The translations under genes were made by a program, and so were the position numbers. Below the pieces are notes generated by a model. It saw nothing but the letters and a program-made list of their open reading frames with translations, searched no databases and was not told where the DNA came from. Of a stretch of 64,000 bases of DNA, positions 16,865 to 24,736 are shown piece after piece; the stretch's first letter is position 1, and every line of letters starts with the position of its first letter. This DNA is from Bacillus sp. DNRA2 (GTDB lineage: Bacteria; Bacillota; Bacilli; Bacillales; Cytobacillaceae). The stretch spans positions 57,222-121,221 of the forward strand of contig NZ_JABAIT010000014.1 of NCBI RefSeq assembly GCF_012843265.1, given 5' to 3'.

Positions 16865-18292
16865 TCATAAACTTCTACTGTAAATCTCTTCCCAGGCCTT
16901 GGTGAAATAATCATCAATTTCATTTTGCCGTTCTTTTTGGAGTTTAATGGTTGTGACATATGATTTGGACATTGCCAGAAATTCCGACCAGTTAAAGGCA
17001 ACTGGATTCCAACCTGAAATCCACATTTTTACAACATTGCCCCCCATCGTTACACTGTGTGCCATGGTGAGCATTGATGCAAGTTTACATTTATGTTGTA
17101 TATTTTTATTTTTAGTAAATAAAGATTTGAAGTTTTTCATATTGTAGTAAATCCGAATCACGAGTTCTATTATTCCCGGTACAAGACTCATTGTGGCAAA
17201 ATGTCGTAAATCATATCCGTTCGAATACATAAATCTGGCCACGTTTGTGTAAGACACTGTTGCTCCATTTTCTCTTAATGTAAAAGGTGATTTCGTGTTT
17301 ATACATTGTAAAAGAGAAAAAAATGGAGGCTGTACACCGGCTGGAGTCGGAATATCCGATAAGGTGTGAGCAAACACCTTGAGGATTGCCTCCAATACAT
17401 TTGAACTGGCATTCCCCGTGTTTACAACATGAAGGATGCCATTCTTATCAATCGTTGTCATCGTTCCCCGTAAAATATCAATCACGCCAAATACAAATCC
17501 GAGAATTGGGTCGTGTCCTAAGCTCATCAACCGATGAAGCTTTGGACTAAGTCCATCAATGTTTATTCCGCCCGCCTGATCATTTCGGCTTAAGTCATAT
17601 GGAACTTTTGCGTAATTTTCTAGCTTCTTTTGCATTTGACCCAACCATTGATAAAACGGCTGGTCCGAACTCGAATCATTCCCACTCTTCCCCATTATGA
17701 TTTCGCACTTTTCATTTAAGAACTTCGTCATGGGGCTGCCTTCATAGTGTTTCCCTTTAAAATCCATATCTTTAGGAATTTTAACAATGAAAAAGTCAAC
17801 TAAAACGGCCACCAGAGAAGCAAAAGCCACAATACTGTAGTCCCACTGATCCCATGGAAGCTTCCCAAACATTTGATCATATTTTTGAAGAGATTGTTTT
17901 GCACGCTCTGTCCCCAAAACCTCAAGAAGCGGATCCTTTGTCTCATCAAAACCATGCTTGGTAAGATATTCATTAACACTATCGAAATACTCCTTTTCAT
18001 TTGAAAAAGGTAACAATGGTAAGGGCTTTAAATGGTCCAAATTTTTTGGTAAAATCGGCTTTTCTATCATTTCCTGAACCTCAAAGGAGAGATCCAACTC
18101 ATCTCGGTTAATCCCTAAAGTGCTGAACAACTGCTCAAGCTCTTGATCTACTGAATCCAATTCTACAGAAACGATTTCCTCCGTTTGTTTAACCCCTTTG
18201 GTAATCTCTGTTAACTCCGATAACCTTTTATTGACCTCCCTTAGCTGATGATGTTGAGCAAGCACCGCACGTTCAGCGTCACGCTTCTTCAT
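16865..18292 (-). CDS. Protein of unknown function, second gene of a two-gene operon
   Basis: About 475 residues. The N-terminal 65 residues form a coiled coil (HHQLREVNKRLSELTEITK), followed by an acidic helical part and a largely alpha-helical body with a few hydrophobic stretches (SIVAFASLVAVLVDFFIV, HFATMSLVPGIIELVIRIYY). No catalytic motif was recognised. ATG at 18292 is chosen because AAAGGGG precedes it and it overlaps the upstream gene by 14 bases, a sign of coupled translation. The partner has TerB-like and glycine-rich membrane parts, so the two probably act together at a membrane. Confidence 0.7.
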   Translation of the reverse strand: MKKRDAERAVLAQHHQLREVNKRLSELTEITKGVKQTEEIVSVELDSVDQELEQLFSTLGINRDELDLSFEVQEMIEKPILPKNLDHLKPLPLLPFSNEKEYFDSVNEYLTKHGFDETKDPLLEVLGTERAKQSLQKYDQMFGKLPWDQWDYSIVAFASLVAVLVDFFIVKIPKDMDFKGKHYEGSPMTKFLNEKCEIIMGKSGNDSSSDQPFYQWLGQMQKKLENYAKVPYDLSRNDQAGGINIDGLSPKLHRLMSLGHDPILGFVFGVIDILRGTMTTIDKNGILHVVNTGNASSNVLEAILKVFAHTLSDIPTPAGVQPPFFSLLQCINTKSPFTLRENGATVSYTNVARFMYSNGYDLRHFATMSLVPGIIELVIRIYYNMKNFKSLFTKNKNIQHKCKLASMLTMAHSVTMGGNVVKMWISGWNPVAFNWSEFLAMSKSYVTTIKLQKERQNEIDDYFTKAWEEIYSRSL

Positions 18293-19418
18293 GCTGGAAC
18301 CCCTTTTGAAGCTGAATTTCCCGCCCACGCATTGTGGTTAAAGCATCCTTCAAGATTTTTATCTCTTTTACGACCTTAGTTAATCTCGCTTTATTCAACT
18401 GAGACTCCTCAGCTATCTCAATAACCTGACTAGTAAAATAGTTAATATCTTCTATTAAATAATTAATTGTGTTTTGACTGTTCAAAATAGCTTCTTTTAA
18501 TAAGAATTCACGTTTATTTGCTTTTTCTCTTTCACTTCCACCCGTTGCCCATTTAACCGTCTTATACGTTCCAACTCCAATTAAAACCGCAACACCAATT
18601 CCAGTTACCATCGCACTTAAACCGAAAAGACCGCCTAAACCGAGCGTAGCTAAACCGGAAGTAATCCCAACAGCACTTACACCGGCTGTTCCACTTAAAT
18701 ATACCGCAGCAATCGGTACACCCACTGCTCCACCTTTGGCTGCCATATCCTTAATGTTTTTAGTAATTTCACTATCACTGATTTGTCCATTCAAAATTTT
18801 ACCCTCTAGTTCACAAGCTTCTTCTAAAAAGGAAATTTTGTCATCAGAAACCGAATAAATACGAGCAATTGAATGAATGAAATTTCTTTGAGTCTCTGCT
18901 AATCCATTTATGCTTGCCTTAGAAATGCGGATACAATCCTTCAATAGTGAAAGGTGAAGAACCTCCTCAGACCCCTCTGGTATTTCTGTATCCATCTCCC
19001 CTAACAAGCTATGTATATCCTGATCTGTCATGGTTATGTAATTCCGAATTTCCATACGTTGTTGAACATCAAACTTTAATTGTCCCATCAAAGAATAAAT
19101 TTCCACTAATTCTTTCTGATCCATGTCTTCATCAACATTGCAAAGATTCACAATGATTTTCAGGTAATTAATTTTTACCTGCTCATCCATATCCTCTAAA
19201 ATCACATAGGTTTGTTCCTCTTTATTAGCCTTCTGACCTACTTTTTCCTTAAGATCATCGACCATGATCTCAGCTTCTATTTTTAAGTCATCTACTTTAT
19301 CAACAACTTTATCTTTTATATTTTTAACCTTCTCATCTACTTCCCATTCCATCATTTTATATTCGGCTTCATCTTTTAAATCAACTAATTTATCTTTAAT
19401 ATTACGAAAAAAACTCAT
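18279..19418 (-). CDS. TerB-like protein with glycine-rich membrane segment
   Basis: Protein of 379 residues with four parts. Residues 1-65 are amphipathic repeats (IKDKLVDLKDEAE, IKDKVVDKVDDLKIEAE) like lipid-binding helices. Residues ~75-200 are helical and acidic and recall TerB/DUF533 folds (NLCNVDEDMDQKELVEIYSL). Residues ~222-282 are glycine- and alanine-rich and could insert in membranes (GLATLGLGGLFGLSAMVTG). The C-terminus is a coiled coil. It leads the operon with the 475-residue protein. The family was not recognised beyond TerB likeness; a stress or membrane-active role is only a guess. Confidence 0.65.
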   Translation of the reverse strand: MSFFRNIKDKLVDLKDEAEYKMMEWEVDEKVKNIKDKVVDKVDDLKIEAEIMVDDLKEKVGQKANKEEQTYVILEDMDEQVKINYLKIIVNLCNVDEDMDQKELVEIYSLMGQLKFDVQQRMEIRNYITMTDQDIHSLLGEMDTEIPEGSEEVLHLSLLKDCIRISKASINGLAETQRNFIHSIARIYSVSDDKISFLEEACELEGKILNGQISDSEITKNIKDMAAKGGAVGVPIAAVYLSGTAGVSAVGITSGLATLGLGGLFGLSAMVTGIGVAVLIGVGTYKTVKWATGGSEREKANKREFLLKEAILNSQNTINYLIEDINYFTSQVIEIAEESQLNKARLTKVVKEIKILKDALTTMRGREIQLQKGFQHEEA

Positions 19419-19485
19419 CTAAATGCACCTCCAGTAGAGTAAATCGATATTATTCTACTATTATATCATTGCTGTAATAACCAAA

Positions 19486-19561
19486 GGTGCCTGTCACCAC
19501 CCGTTTTTTCTTGTTTCACAAAGCTTTGTGAAACAAGATTTTTCGGGCGGTGACAGGCACC
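19486..19561. repeat. Nested palindromic repeat, copy 3 of 5
   Basis: Outer arms GGTGCCTGTCACC and GGTGACAGGCACC are perfect complements, and the inner arms CTTGTTTCACA and TGTGAAACAAG are perfect too. It has inserted at the 3' end of a decayed toxin module and supplies its last ~25 codons. Confidence 0.95.
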
Positions 19562-20150
19562 ATTTTTTTTACCTGAATACCGATTTCGAGGGGCCTTCCC
19601 TTTAGTAAAGTGGTCACCATAGTTTACTTCATTTATTTCTTTTATATTATTTACTTTATTAAAAGCATTCCCCGTAACCTTATTTCCCCCACTACCAATC
19701 TTAACCTCATCACTATTTTCAATTACTTCGCAGGTTCTCCCTACAGAACCTGCCCTCGCATATGCTGGTGCTTTTTGCGGAACATGGAGGTAATTTCTTA
19801 CTCCTGAAACCACTTTATCCGATACTTGCGCTACCTCAATTGTATCTTTTATAACCTTATTTTTCACGATATTGGCGCCGTTTTGGAAGGCTGCTTCTGC
19901 TCGTCTCAAGCGTTCTGTTCCAAACTTAGATGCGGTTTCTACTAAGTTACTTATACGAGAAGTAGCTCCCTGTTGAATGCCACCTTTCACACCGGAACTT
20001 AAGCCTAGCTTCCCCATATTATCACTAACACCTGCGAGACGAACAGTGCTGCTGAATTTTGTTAAGCCACTGACGCCTGGGACAATATCAAGCGGTGCTT
20101 ACAGCCCTCGCACCCAATGTTCGGATTCCCAAGCTCTCGACCAGAGAACA
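19562..20150 (-). pseudogene. Decayed polymorphic-toxin module (fragment)
   Basis: The frame repeats the shared toxin middle: WVRGL, APLDIVPGVSGLTKFSSTV, GKLGLSSGVKGGIQQGATS, RLRRAEAAFQNGANIVKNK and the linker SDEVKIGSGGNK. A TAA stop replaces a codon between WVRGL and APLDIVPG, and the part before it is shifted. After the linker come only ~35 novel residues (NEVNYGDHFTKGKAPRNRYSG) before the palindromic repeat cuts the frame, so the toxin tip is lost. No matching immunity gene follows. It is the most degraded member of the array. Confidence 0.8.
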
Positions 20151-20174
20151 TAAAGACTTTATAAGAAAACAAAA

Positions 20175-20202
20175 CACTTGATACCTTAAAGGCTATCAAG
20201 TG
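20175..20202 (-). terminator. Terminator in front of the decayed toxin module
   Basis: On the minus strand CACTTGATA, an inner GCC/GG pair and TATCAAGTG are followed by TTTTGTTTTCTT. It is related in sequence to the hairpins at 24074 and 26297 and, like them, sits just upstream of a module's homology start. Confidence 0.75.
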
Positions 20203-20303
20203 CTACTTCTTTTCATTATAAGAATTCCTGCAACTCTAACTGCAACATCATTTTCTAATTTGATAAGTCTAATCCAACCGTTTATAAAATAAAAGAGTAA
20301 TCG

Positions 20304-20822
20304 TTAGTTTTGTATTTGTAATTCTCTTAAAACTTCTGTCCGCAAATCACTCGTAATATTTCCATTCTTATAATCATCCAATAAAGAATTAATTCTCTGA
20401 ATATAACTATCTGAATTCTGTACACATCTTTCAAAACAATCCATAAAATGGTCTACTAATGTATCATCAACTAAACCAATTGGTTCTGGATAATATTTGA
20501 CACCTTCTCTTTCATATGCCTTTCTGCTAATATAAGCAACTGCATCAATAACACAGTTCCAAGCTATAACATCTGTTTCATTATCTGACATCTCTTGAAT
20601 TATTGTTATACCATTTTCCTCATTATCTAATAATTCGTAAAGTATATCCCCAATATTTTCTTTACGTTTTAGCCACTCCCAACATTTATATATAACTTCC
20701 TGGGCTATAATTTGATCTTCCTTTTGAGAGAATACCAACAAAACTTTTTCAGAAAGTCCAAGAAAAAATATTACTTTACCATCTTCTGTTAAACTACTAA
20801 AGTTAGTATTAGTATTAGCCAT
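20304..20822 (-). CDS. Putative immunity protein for the deaminase toxin (Imm6-like)
   Basis: Helical, acidic 172-residue protein (EVIYKCWEWLKRKENIGDILYELLDNEENG, CVIDAVAYISRKAYE). It follows the deaminase toxin module by 13 bases, the classical place of an immunity gene. Size and the tryptophan-rich helix resemble immunity family Imm6, but this is a weak recall. ATG at 20822 follows GGAGGTTAATT, which decides the start over an upstream in-frame ATG. Confidence 0.6.
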   Translation of the reverse strand: MANTNTNFSSLTEDGKVIFFLGLSEKVLLVFSQKEDQIIAQEVIYKCWEWLKRKENIGDILYELLDNEENGITIIQEMSDNETDVIAWNCVIDAVAYISRKAYEREGVKYYPEPIGLVDDTLVDHFMDCFERCVQNSDSYIQRINSLLDDYKNGNITSDLRTEVLRELQIQN

Positions 20823-20835
20823 AATTAACCTCCAA

Positions 20836-21480
20836 CTAATCAATATACTTTCCATTTTTAATCATTAGATTAAGCCTACCAGTTACTTTAATACTTTCAT
20901 CAATTTCCGATGTTACTTCGATTTTAAGATTAGGATATTTTAAACTTAATTGCTTTAACACACCAGGCGGTACTTTATCGTTCCCTAATCCCTGATAACA
21001 CTTTCTACATACACCTGAAGGATTCGATTGATGTAGTTTTAATGTTCCTGTTACATCTTCTGGTTTAATACCTGCCTTTATTACTGCTGAATCAAATTCA
21101 TTCAGAACTCCTTCCTCTGCATGCCTGGTGAACAATGGGTTATTTCCTGGAGCTTTAATATTCCTGTTAGGCATTACTTCATCTAAATCAGGTAATCTAG
21201 CTTCTTTACGTACTTTTGGGGATCCTCCTTCAAAAGACAAATTTTCTAATCCTTTTACATCGGTCTTTCCAACTGCAACTGTTTCAGTTTCTGGTACATT
21301 CCATTTTTTCCTCAGTACATCTATATCAGTCTTACCAATATCAATCTTACTTTTATTGTCCGCAACCTTTGTTACCCCACTACCAACCTTAACTCCATCG
21401 CTCGTGTTAAATAAAATTCTAGGCTGTTTTCGTAAACTTTGTTGTTTTTGATTATGAATATTTTTGCTAAACAAGAACAA
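20836..21480 (-). CDS. Orphan toxin module with cytidine-deaminase-like tip
   Basis: Open frame of 214 residues without a visible secretion part. Residues ~22-36 (ILFNTSDGVKVGSG) match the linker of the other modules; the rest is a deaminase fold. The zinc site is readable: TRHAEEG (H120, E122) and PSGVCRKC (C158, C161). Polymorphic toxins of the MafB19/BURPS668_1122 deaminase type use this HAE/CxxC arrangement to deaminate nucleic acids. The pre-toxin domain is missing; upstream stands the plus-strand SAP gene, so this module is a stump. Its immunity gene follows. Confidence 0.72.
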   Translation of the reverse strand: MFLFSKNIHNQKQQSLRKQPRILFNTSDGVKVGSGVTKVADNKSKIDIGKTDIDVLRKKWNVPETETVAVGKTDVKGLENLSFEGGSPKVRKEARLPDLDEVMPNRNIKAPGNNPLFTRHAEEGVLNEFDSAVIKAGIKPEDVTGTLKLHQSNPSGVCRKCYQGLGNDKVPPGVLKQLSLKYPNLKIEVTSEIDESIKVTGRLNLMIKNGKYID

Positions 21481-21492
21481 TTGTTCTATAAT
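21464..21492 (+). promoter_or_regulatory. Promoter with an SOS-box-like palindrome in its spacer
   Basis: TTGCTA (21464-21469), a 17-base spacer and TATAAT (21487-21492) precede the SAP gene. The spacer ends in GAACAATTGTTC, a perfect 12-base palindrome that fits the Bacillus LexA box (CGAACRNRYGTTYG) except in its outermost base and one central position. LexA-type repression of this gene is therefore plausible. Confidence 0.6.
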
Positions 21493-21523
21493 ATGAAAAT
21501 AAGTAAATATGGAGGTGTAATTT

Positions 21524-22042
21524 ATGAGACCTAATCTAACGAAAGATATAAGTGTAGAAAGTTTTAAAGATTTCTATTGGTTAAAAGAAGAATTACAATC
21601 TTTTTGTAGAGAAAATGGTATAAGTGCTTCTGGTTCTAAAATAGAGATTTCCAATAGGATTGAAACATTTCTTCGGACAGGGGAGATAAAAAGCCCTACC
21701 AGAAAATCAAAAGCGAATAAGAAGATGGAACTTCAAGTAGATTTAAGTCTTGATACAGTCATTACGGAAAACCATCGTTGCAGTCAAAATGTAAGAGAGT
21801 TTTTTAAGACAGTTATACCTAAATTTCATTTTTCCACCTATATCCAAAACTATTTAAATAACAATGTCGGAAAAACATATCGTGATGTAGTAGACGCTTG
21901 GTACGAGGAAGAAGAACGAAAGAAAGACCCTTCGTACAAGAAAAACATTGCACCTCAATTTGAATATAATCAATTCATTCGTGACTTTTTTGCTGACCCG
22001 AAAAATCAAGGGAAAAGTCGGGAAGAAGCGATTGAAGCCTAG
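21524..22042 (+). CDS. SAP-domain protein, DUF6434-like, with premature stop
   Basis: 172 residues up to a TAG. Residues ~10-50 form a SAP-type helix-loop-helix (LKEELQSFCRENGISASGSKIEISNRIETFLRTG), a small DNA-binding unit. The C-terminal part with FHFSTYIQNYLNNNVGKTYRDVVDAWYEE resembles DUF6434. The last helix reads EEAIEA, then TAG, then NEIKKLPGSNKYTSNN: the TAG takes the place of the Trp codon expected in relatives, so ~18 residues are cut. Start ATG follows GGAGGTG. It is the only plus-strand gene inside the toxin array. Confidence 0.7.
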   Translation: MRPNLTKDISVESFKDFYWLKEELQSFCRENGISASGSKIEISNRIETFLRTGEIKSPTRKSKANKKMELQVDLSLDTVITENHRCSQNVREFFKTVIPKFHFSTYIQNYLNNNVGKTYRDVVDAWYEEEERKKDPSYKKNIAPQFEYNQFIRDFFADPKNQGKSREEAIEA

Positions 22043-22093
22043 AATGAAATCAAGAAACTTCCTGGAAGCAATAAATATACGTCTAATAATTAG

Positions 22094-22450
22094 TTAAGCA
22101 CATCTCAACATTACTACTGTGGTGTGATTTGACTTTCGGCAGGCAGAAACAAGCATTTGTTTGACACGTTCATCAAATGCTATTTGTTTACCTAATTCAA
22201 GCCAACGGAACCAGTAGAGGTAATTATCCAAGTATTTTGTTGCCACACCTTGAAAACGCTCCATCCAACCTTTCAAACGATTATGAGAGTTATTAACGTG
22301 TTGGATGTGGTATATCCCCCTTTTTACACGCTGTTTTTTGCGTTCATTCACTGTTTCGTGCTGTAAGCCTTTTAGTTTAGCGAACTTTTTATAGTTAGTT
22401 GCCGTATCTGTACATAACAAAGAAGACGGGTGAATATACTCACCTATCAA
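22094..22450 (-). pseudogene. IS1595-family transposase, C-terminal fragment
   Basis: About 118 residues of an ISXO2-like DDE transposase tail: CTDTATNYKKFAKLKGLQHE, then YHIQHVNNSHNRLKGWMERF and GVATKYLDNYLYWFRW. This block is the usual C-terminal end of IS1595 transposases. The N-terminal zinc ribbon and first catalytic Asp are absent, and inverted repeats were not found. It is a relic, marking insertion and deletion between toxin modules. Confidence 0.85.
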
Positions 22451-22545
22451 TATGGTTTTTAAATGTATAAATCACTTTAAATGTTTAATAAGTGTCATCA
22501 TTTTAAACCGACAGTATGACACCATTTTTATCTTAACAAATTTCA

Positions 22546-23031
22546 CTAATCCAATTTATACGCGACAATTCTTCCTTCGGGATAGTTACCATCCCAACCA
22601 CAAGGAAAAGCACCAAATTGATATATCTCAAACAGTTCTTCAAAAAAAGAACTACTATTTCCGTTTATCGCTCTATTGATAGCACAATTAGTCAGGTCAG
22701 CTACAACATCGTTATAAAATATACTATATTTAAATGAGCTTTTCCGTAAATTATCAGCAATAATTTCTAATAATTCTTCCAATCCTTTAGGTTTTTCATT
22801 CTCTGACATTGCGTAATAAGTACCCCAAACTTCACTCATTTCTAACTCTCTAATATCTTTCCAATTATACTCATCATCACCAAATATCTCTTCATAAGCT
22901 AAATGCTCTGCTTTTTTTATATCTTTAATAATAACAATCTTTTTAGAAGCATTATTAGTAAGTGCCCCCTGAAAATTTTTCGAAAACTGAATTACTTCTT
23001 CGACCAAAATATTAAATATACCATAGTTCAT
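22546..23031 (-). CDS. Putative immunity protein for the AHH toxin module
   Basis: 161-residue acidic protein whose ATG overlaps the toxin stop by one base (TAATG), so they are translationally coupled. Its end, FGAFPCGWDGNYPEGRIVAYKLD, has the GxxPCGWxGxxPxG pattern seen in a family of small proteins encoded beside polymorphic toxins. A tight inhibitor of the preceding nuclease is the likely role, judged by position. Confidence 0.68.
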   Translation of the reverse strand: MNYGIFNILVEEVIQFSKNFQGALTNNASKKIVIIKDIKKAEHLAYEEIFGDDEYNWKDIRELEMSEVWGTYYAMSENEKPKGLEELLEIIADNLRKSSFKYSIFYNDVVADLTNCAINRAINGNSSSFFEELFEIYQFGAFPCGWDGNYPEGRIVAYKLD

Positions 23032-24086
23032 TACTTATTATACCACCTTTCCCAAAGGTCGACTGTTGCCCCTCCTCCTCTTTTCCATACAGGGGTTGCA
23101 ATCTCCTTTTCCATTCTTTCTATTTTGTACTGTTCCATTCCAATTTTTTTGATCTTCTTGAGTTCATTTTCAAGGTAATCATCTTTCATGTATAAGGGTA
23201 ATCCCTTATCTTGAAGTAGTCTTAACTTATATTGTAGTTCATAAACTAGCTTTTCTATCATTGATATGTTTTGATTAATATCTATTTCATCTAATTTTTT
23301 TCTTACAAAATTACTATAGACTGAGTGATATCCTTTATGTCTAGAAGTTGCACTAATATCAGCATCTGGAACCCGTTGGAAAAATCCATTTGAGGCATCG
23401 TCCATTTCCATTCCTATTTTTTGTAATACAGGATGACTTCTAAATTCCTTAGGAATAATATGTTGTGCTTGATAAGGAGTTCTTTTTGTAGTTATAGGTA
23501 GACCCATTTCTTCAAACATATTTTTCCCCAGTTTTGTTGAACTCCCTCCTGTAACCTTTCCAGGAGTACCAGGAATAAGCCTTTTAACATCACCCGCACC
23601 TTTAGTTCCCCCACTACCAACCTTAACTCCATCACTCGTATTAAATAAAACACCATTCTCTATAGTATGTGTATTTTCAATTACTTCGCGGGTTTTCCCT
23701 ACAGAACCTGCACCCGCAAATTCAAGTACTTTTTGGGGAACATGGAAGTAATTTCTTACCCCGGTAACCACTTTATCCGCTACTCGCGCTACCTCTATTG
23801 TATCTTTTATAACCTTGTTTTTCACGATATGGGCGCCGTTTTGGAAGGCTGCTTCTGCTCGTCTCAGGCGCTCTGTTCCAAACTTAGATGCGGTTTCTAC
23901 CAAATTACTAATACGAGTAACTCCCTGTTGGATGCCACCTTTCACACTTGAACTTAAGCCTAGCTTCCCAATATTATCACTAACACCTGCGAAACGAATG
24001 GTGCTGCTGAATTTTGTTAAGCCACTGACGCCTGGGACAATATCAAGCGAAGCTAACTGTTCTAATAAAAAAACACTCGTTGCCAA
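23031..24086 (-). CDS. Orphan toxin module with AHH nuclease tip
   Basis: Frame of 351 residues. Residues ~13-100 repeat the toxin middle from LDIVPGVSGLTKF onward; the linker GVKVGSGGTKGAGD follows near residue 155. The tip has QAQHIIPKEFRSHPVLQK, the AHH form of HNH/endonuclease VII toxins, with a later SRHKGYHSVYS. The N-terminal WXG-like and hydrophobic parts are missing; the first dozen residues (MATSVFLLEQLA) come from the terminator region and are not toxin-like. Without a secretion part it is probably a silent cassette. The immunity gene follows directly. Confidence 0.78.
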   Translation of the reverse strand: MATSVFLLEQLASLDIVPGVSGLTKFSSTIRFAGVSDNIGKLGLSSSVKGGIQQGVTRISNLVETASKFGTERLRRAEAAFQNGAHIVKNKVIKDTIEVARVADKVVTGVRNYFHVPQKVLEFAGAGSVGKTREVIENTHTIENGVLFNTSDGVKVGSGGTKGAGDVKRLIPGTPGKVTGGSSTKLGKNMFEEMGLPITTKRTPYQAQHIIPKEFRSHPVLQKIGMEMDDASNGFFQRVPDADISATSRHKGYHSVYSNFVRKKLDEIDINQNISMIEKLVYELQYKLRLLQDKGLPLYMKDDYLENELKKIKKIGMEQYKIERMEKEIATPVWKRGGGATVDLWERWYNK

Positions 24087-24100
24087 AAGGCAAACAAGTG
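24074..24100 (-). terminator. Terminator in front of the AHH toxin module
   Basis: On the minus strand CACTTGTTTGCC, TTTT and GGCAACGAGTG are followed by seven T. It overlaps the first codons of the AHH module frame, so transcription from upstream should stop before the module is read. Confidence 0.75.
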
Positions 24101-24247
24101 CTTTATTTTGTGTACTATGCTGAAATTAATAATTTTTGTCAAGTTGCGTAGTTATCGTACATATTGCCATAACAAAATAATGTTTAACCAAGCCAAGATT
24201 ATATAACTTTCACGAAACCTCTATATTTACATTTTTTACACAAACAC

Positions 24248-24736
24248 TTAGTCATGCAACTTTTCTAGAAATGCCGTAAAGGATTCTGCAACATAAAATA
24301 CATTTTCTCTTGCACGTTCTTCAGCCATTTCTTCTGTTAATCCCTCTTCTAGTATTAACATTTCTTTTTCCCAGGCATTTTCGTGCTCCCAAAAAACTAC
24401 AATTGGATTATCTTCATGATTTTTATAATCAAAACAAATTAAGTTTCCTGAAGGGTCGAAGGCAAAAGGAATTATTTTTTTGGGGATTGTATCCTTATAA
24501 TCATTGAAGACTTCTAGTATATACTCATCATCTTCAGTGTCAAATGTTAATAGTGTTCCAAAGACTCTTTCTTTCCCATCAACTTGAAATAAATCTGGAC
24601 TAACATGAGCTCCATTATAATTCATCGCAATTTCTATATACTCTAAAGGCAATTTAACTCCTAATTTTTCTCCTACTTTCTCCACTTCTATTTTAGTCAC
24701 AGGGTCATCCCAGGATCTCCACTGAATATTACTCAT
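24248..24736 (-). CDS. SUKH (SMI1/KNR4) immunity protein
   Basis: 162-residue SUKH-1 protein: LGVKLPLEYIEIAMNYNGAHVSPDLF near the start, the FDPSGNLICFDYKN core and the VVFWEHENAW strand are typical. SUKH proteins are broad immunity proteins for nuclease toxins. ATG at 24736 overlaps the toxin stop codon (ATGA) and has GGAGATGG upstream, so it is coupled to the WHH nuclease module before it. Confidence 0.85.
   Translation of the reverse strand: MSNIQWRSWDDPVTKIEVEKVGEKLGVKLPLEYIEIAMNYNGAHVSPDLFQVDGKERVFGTLLTFDTEDDEYILEVFNDYKDTIPKKIIPFAFDPSGNLICFDYKNHEDNPIVVFWEHENAWEKEMLILEEGLTEEMAEERARENVFYVAESFTAFLEKLHD

Noticed and set aside
19466..20017. Intact small gene made of toxin middle plus a new C-terminus
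   Set aside because: The last residues are encoded by the palindromic repeat, and an in-frame stop and a shift break the upstream part; it is a remnant.
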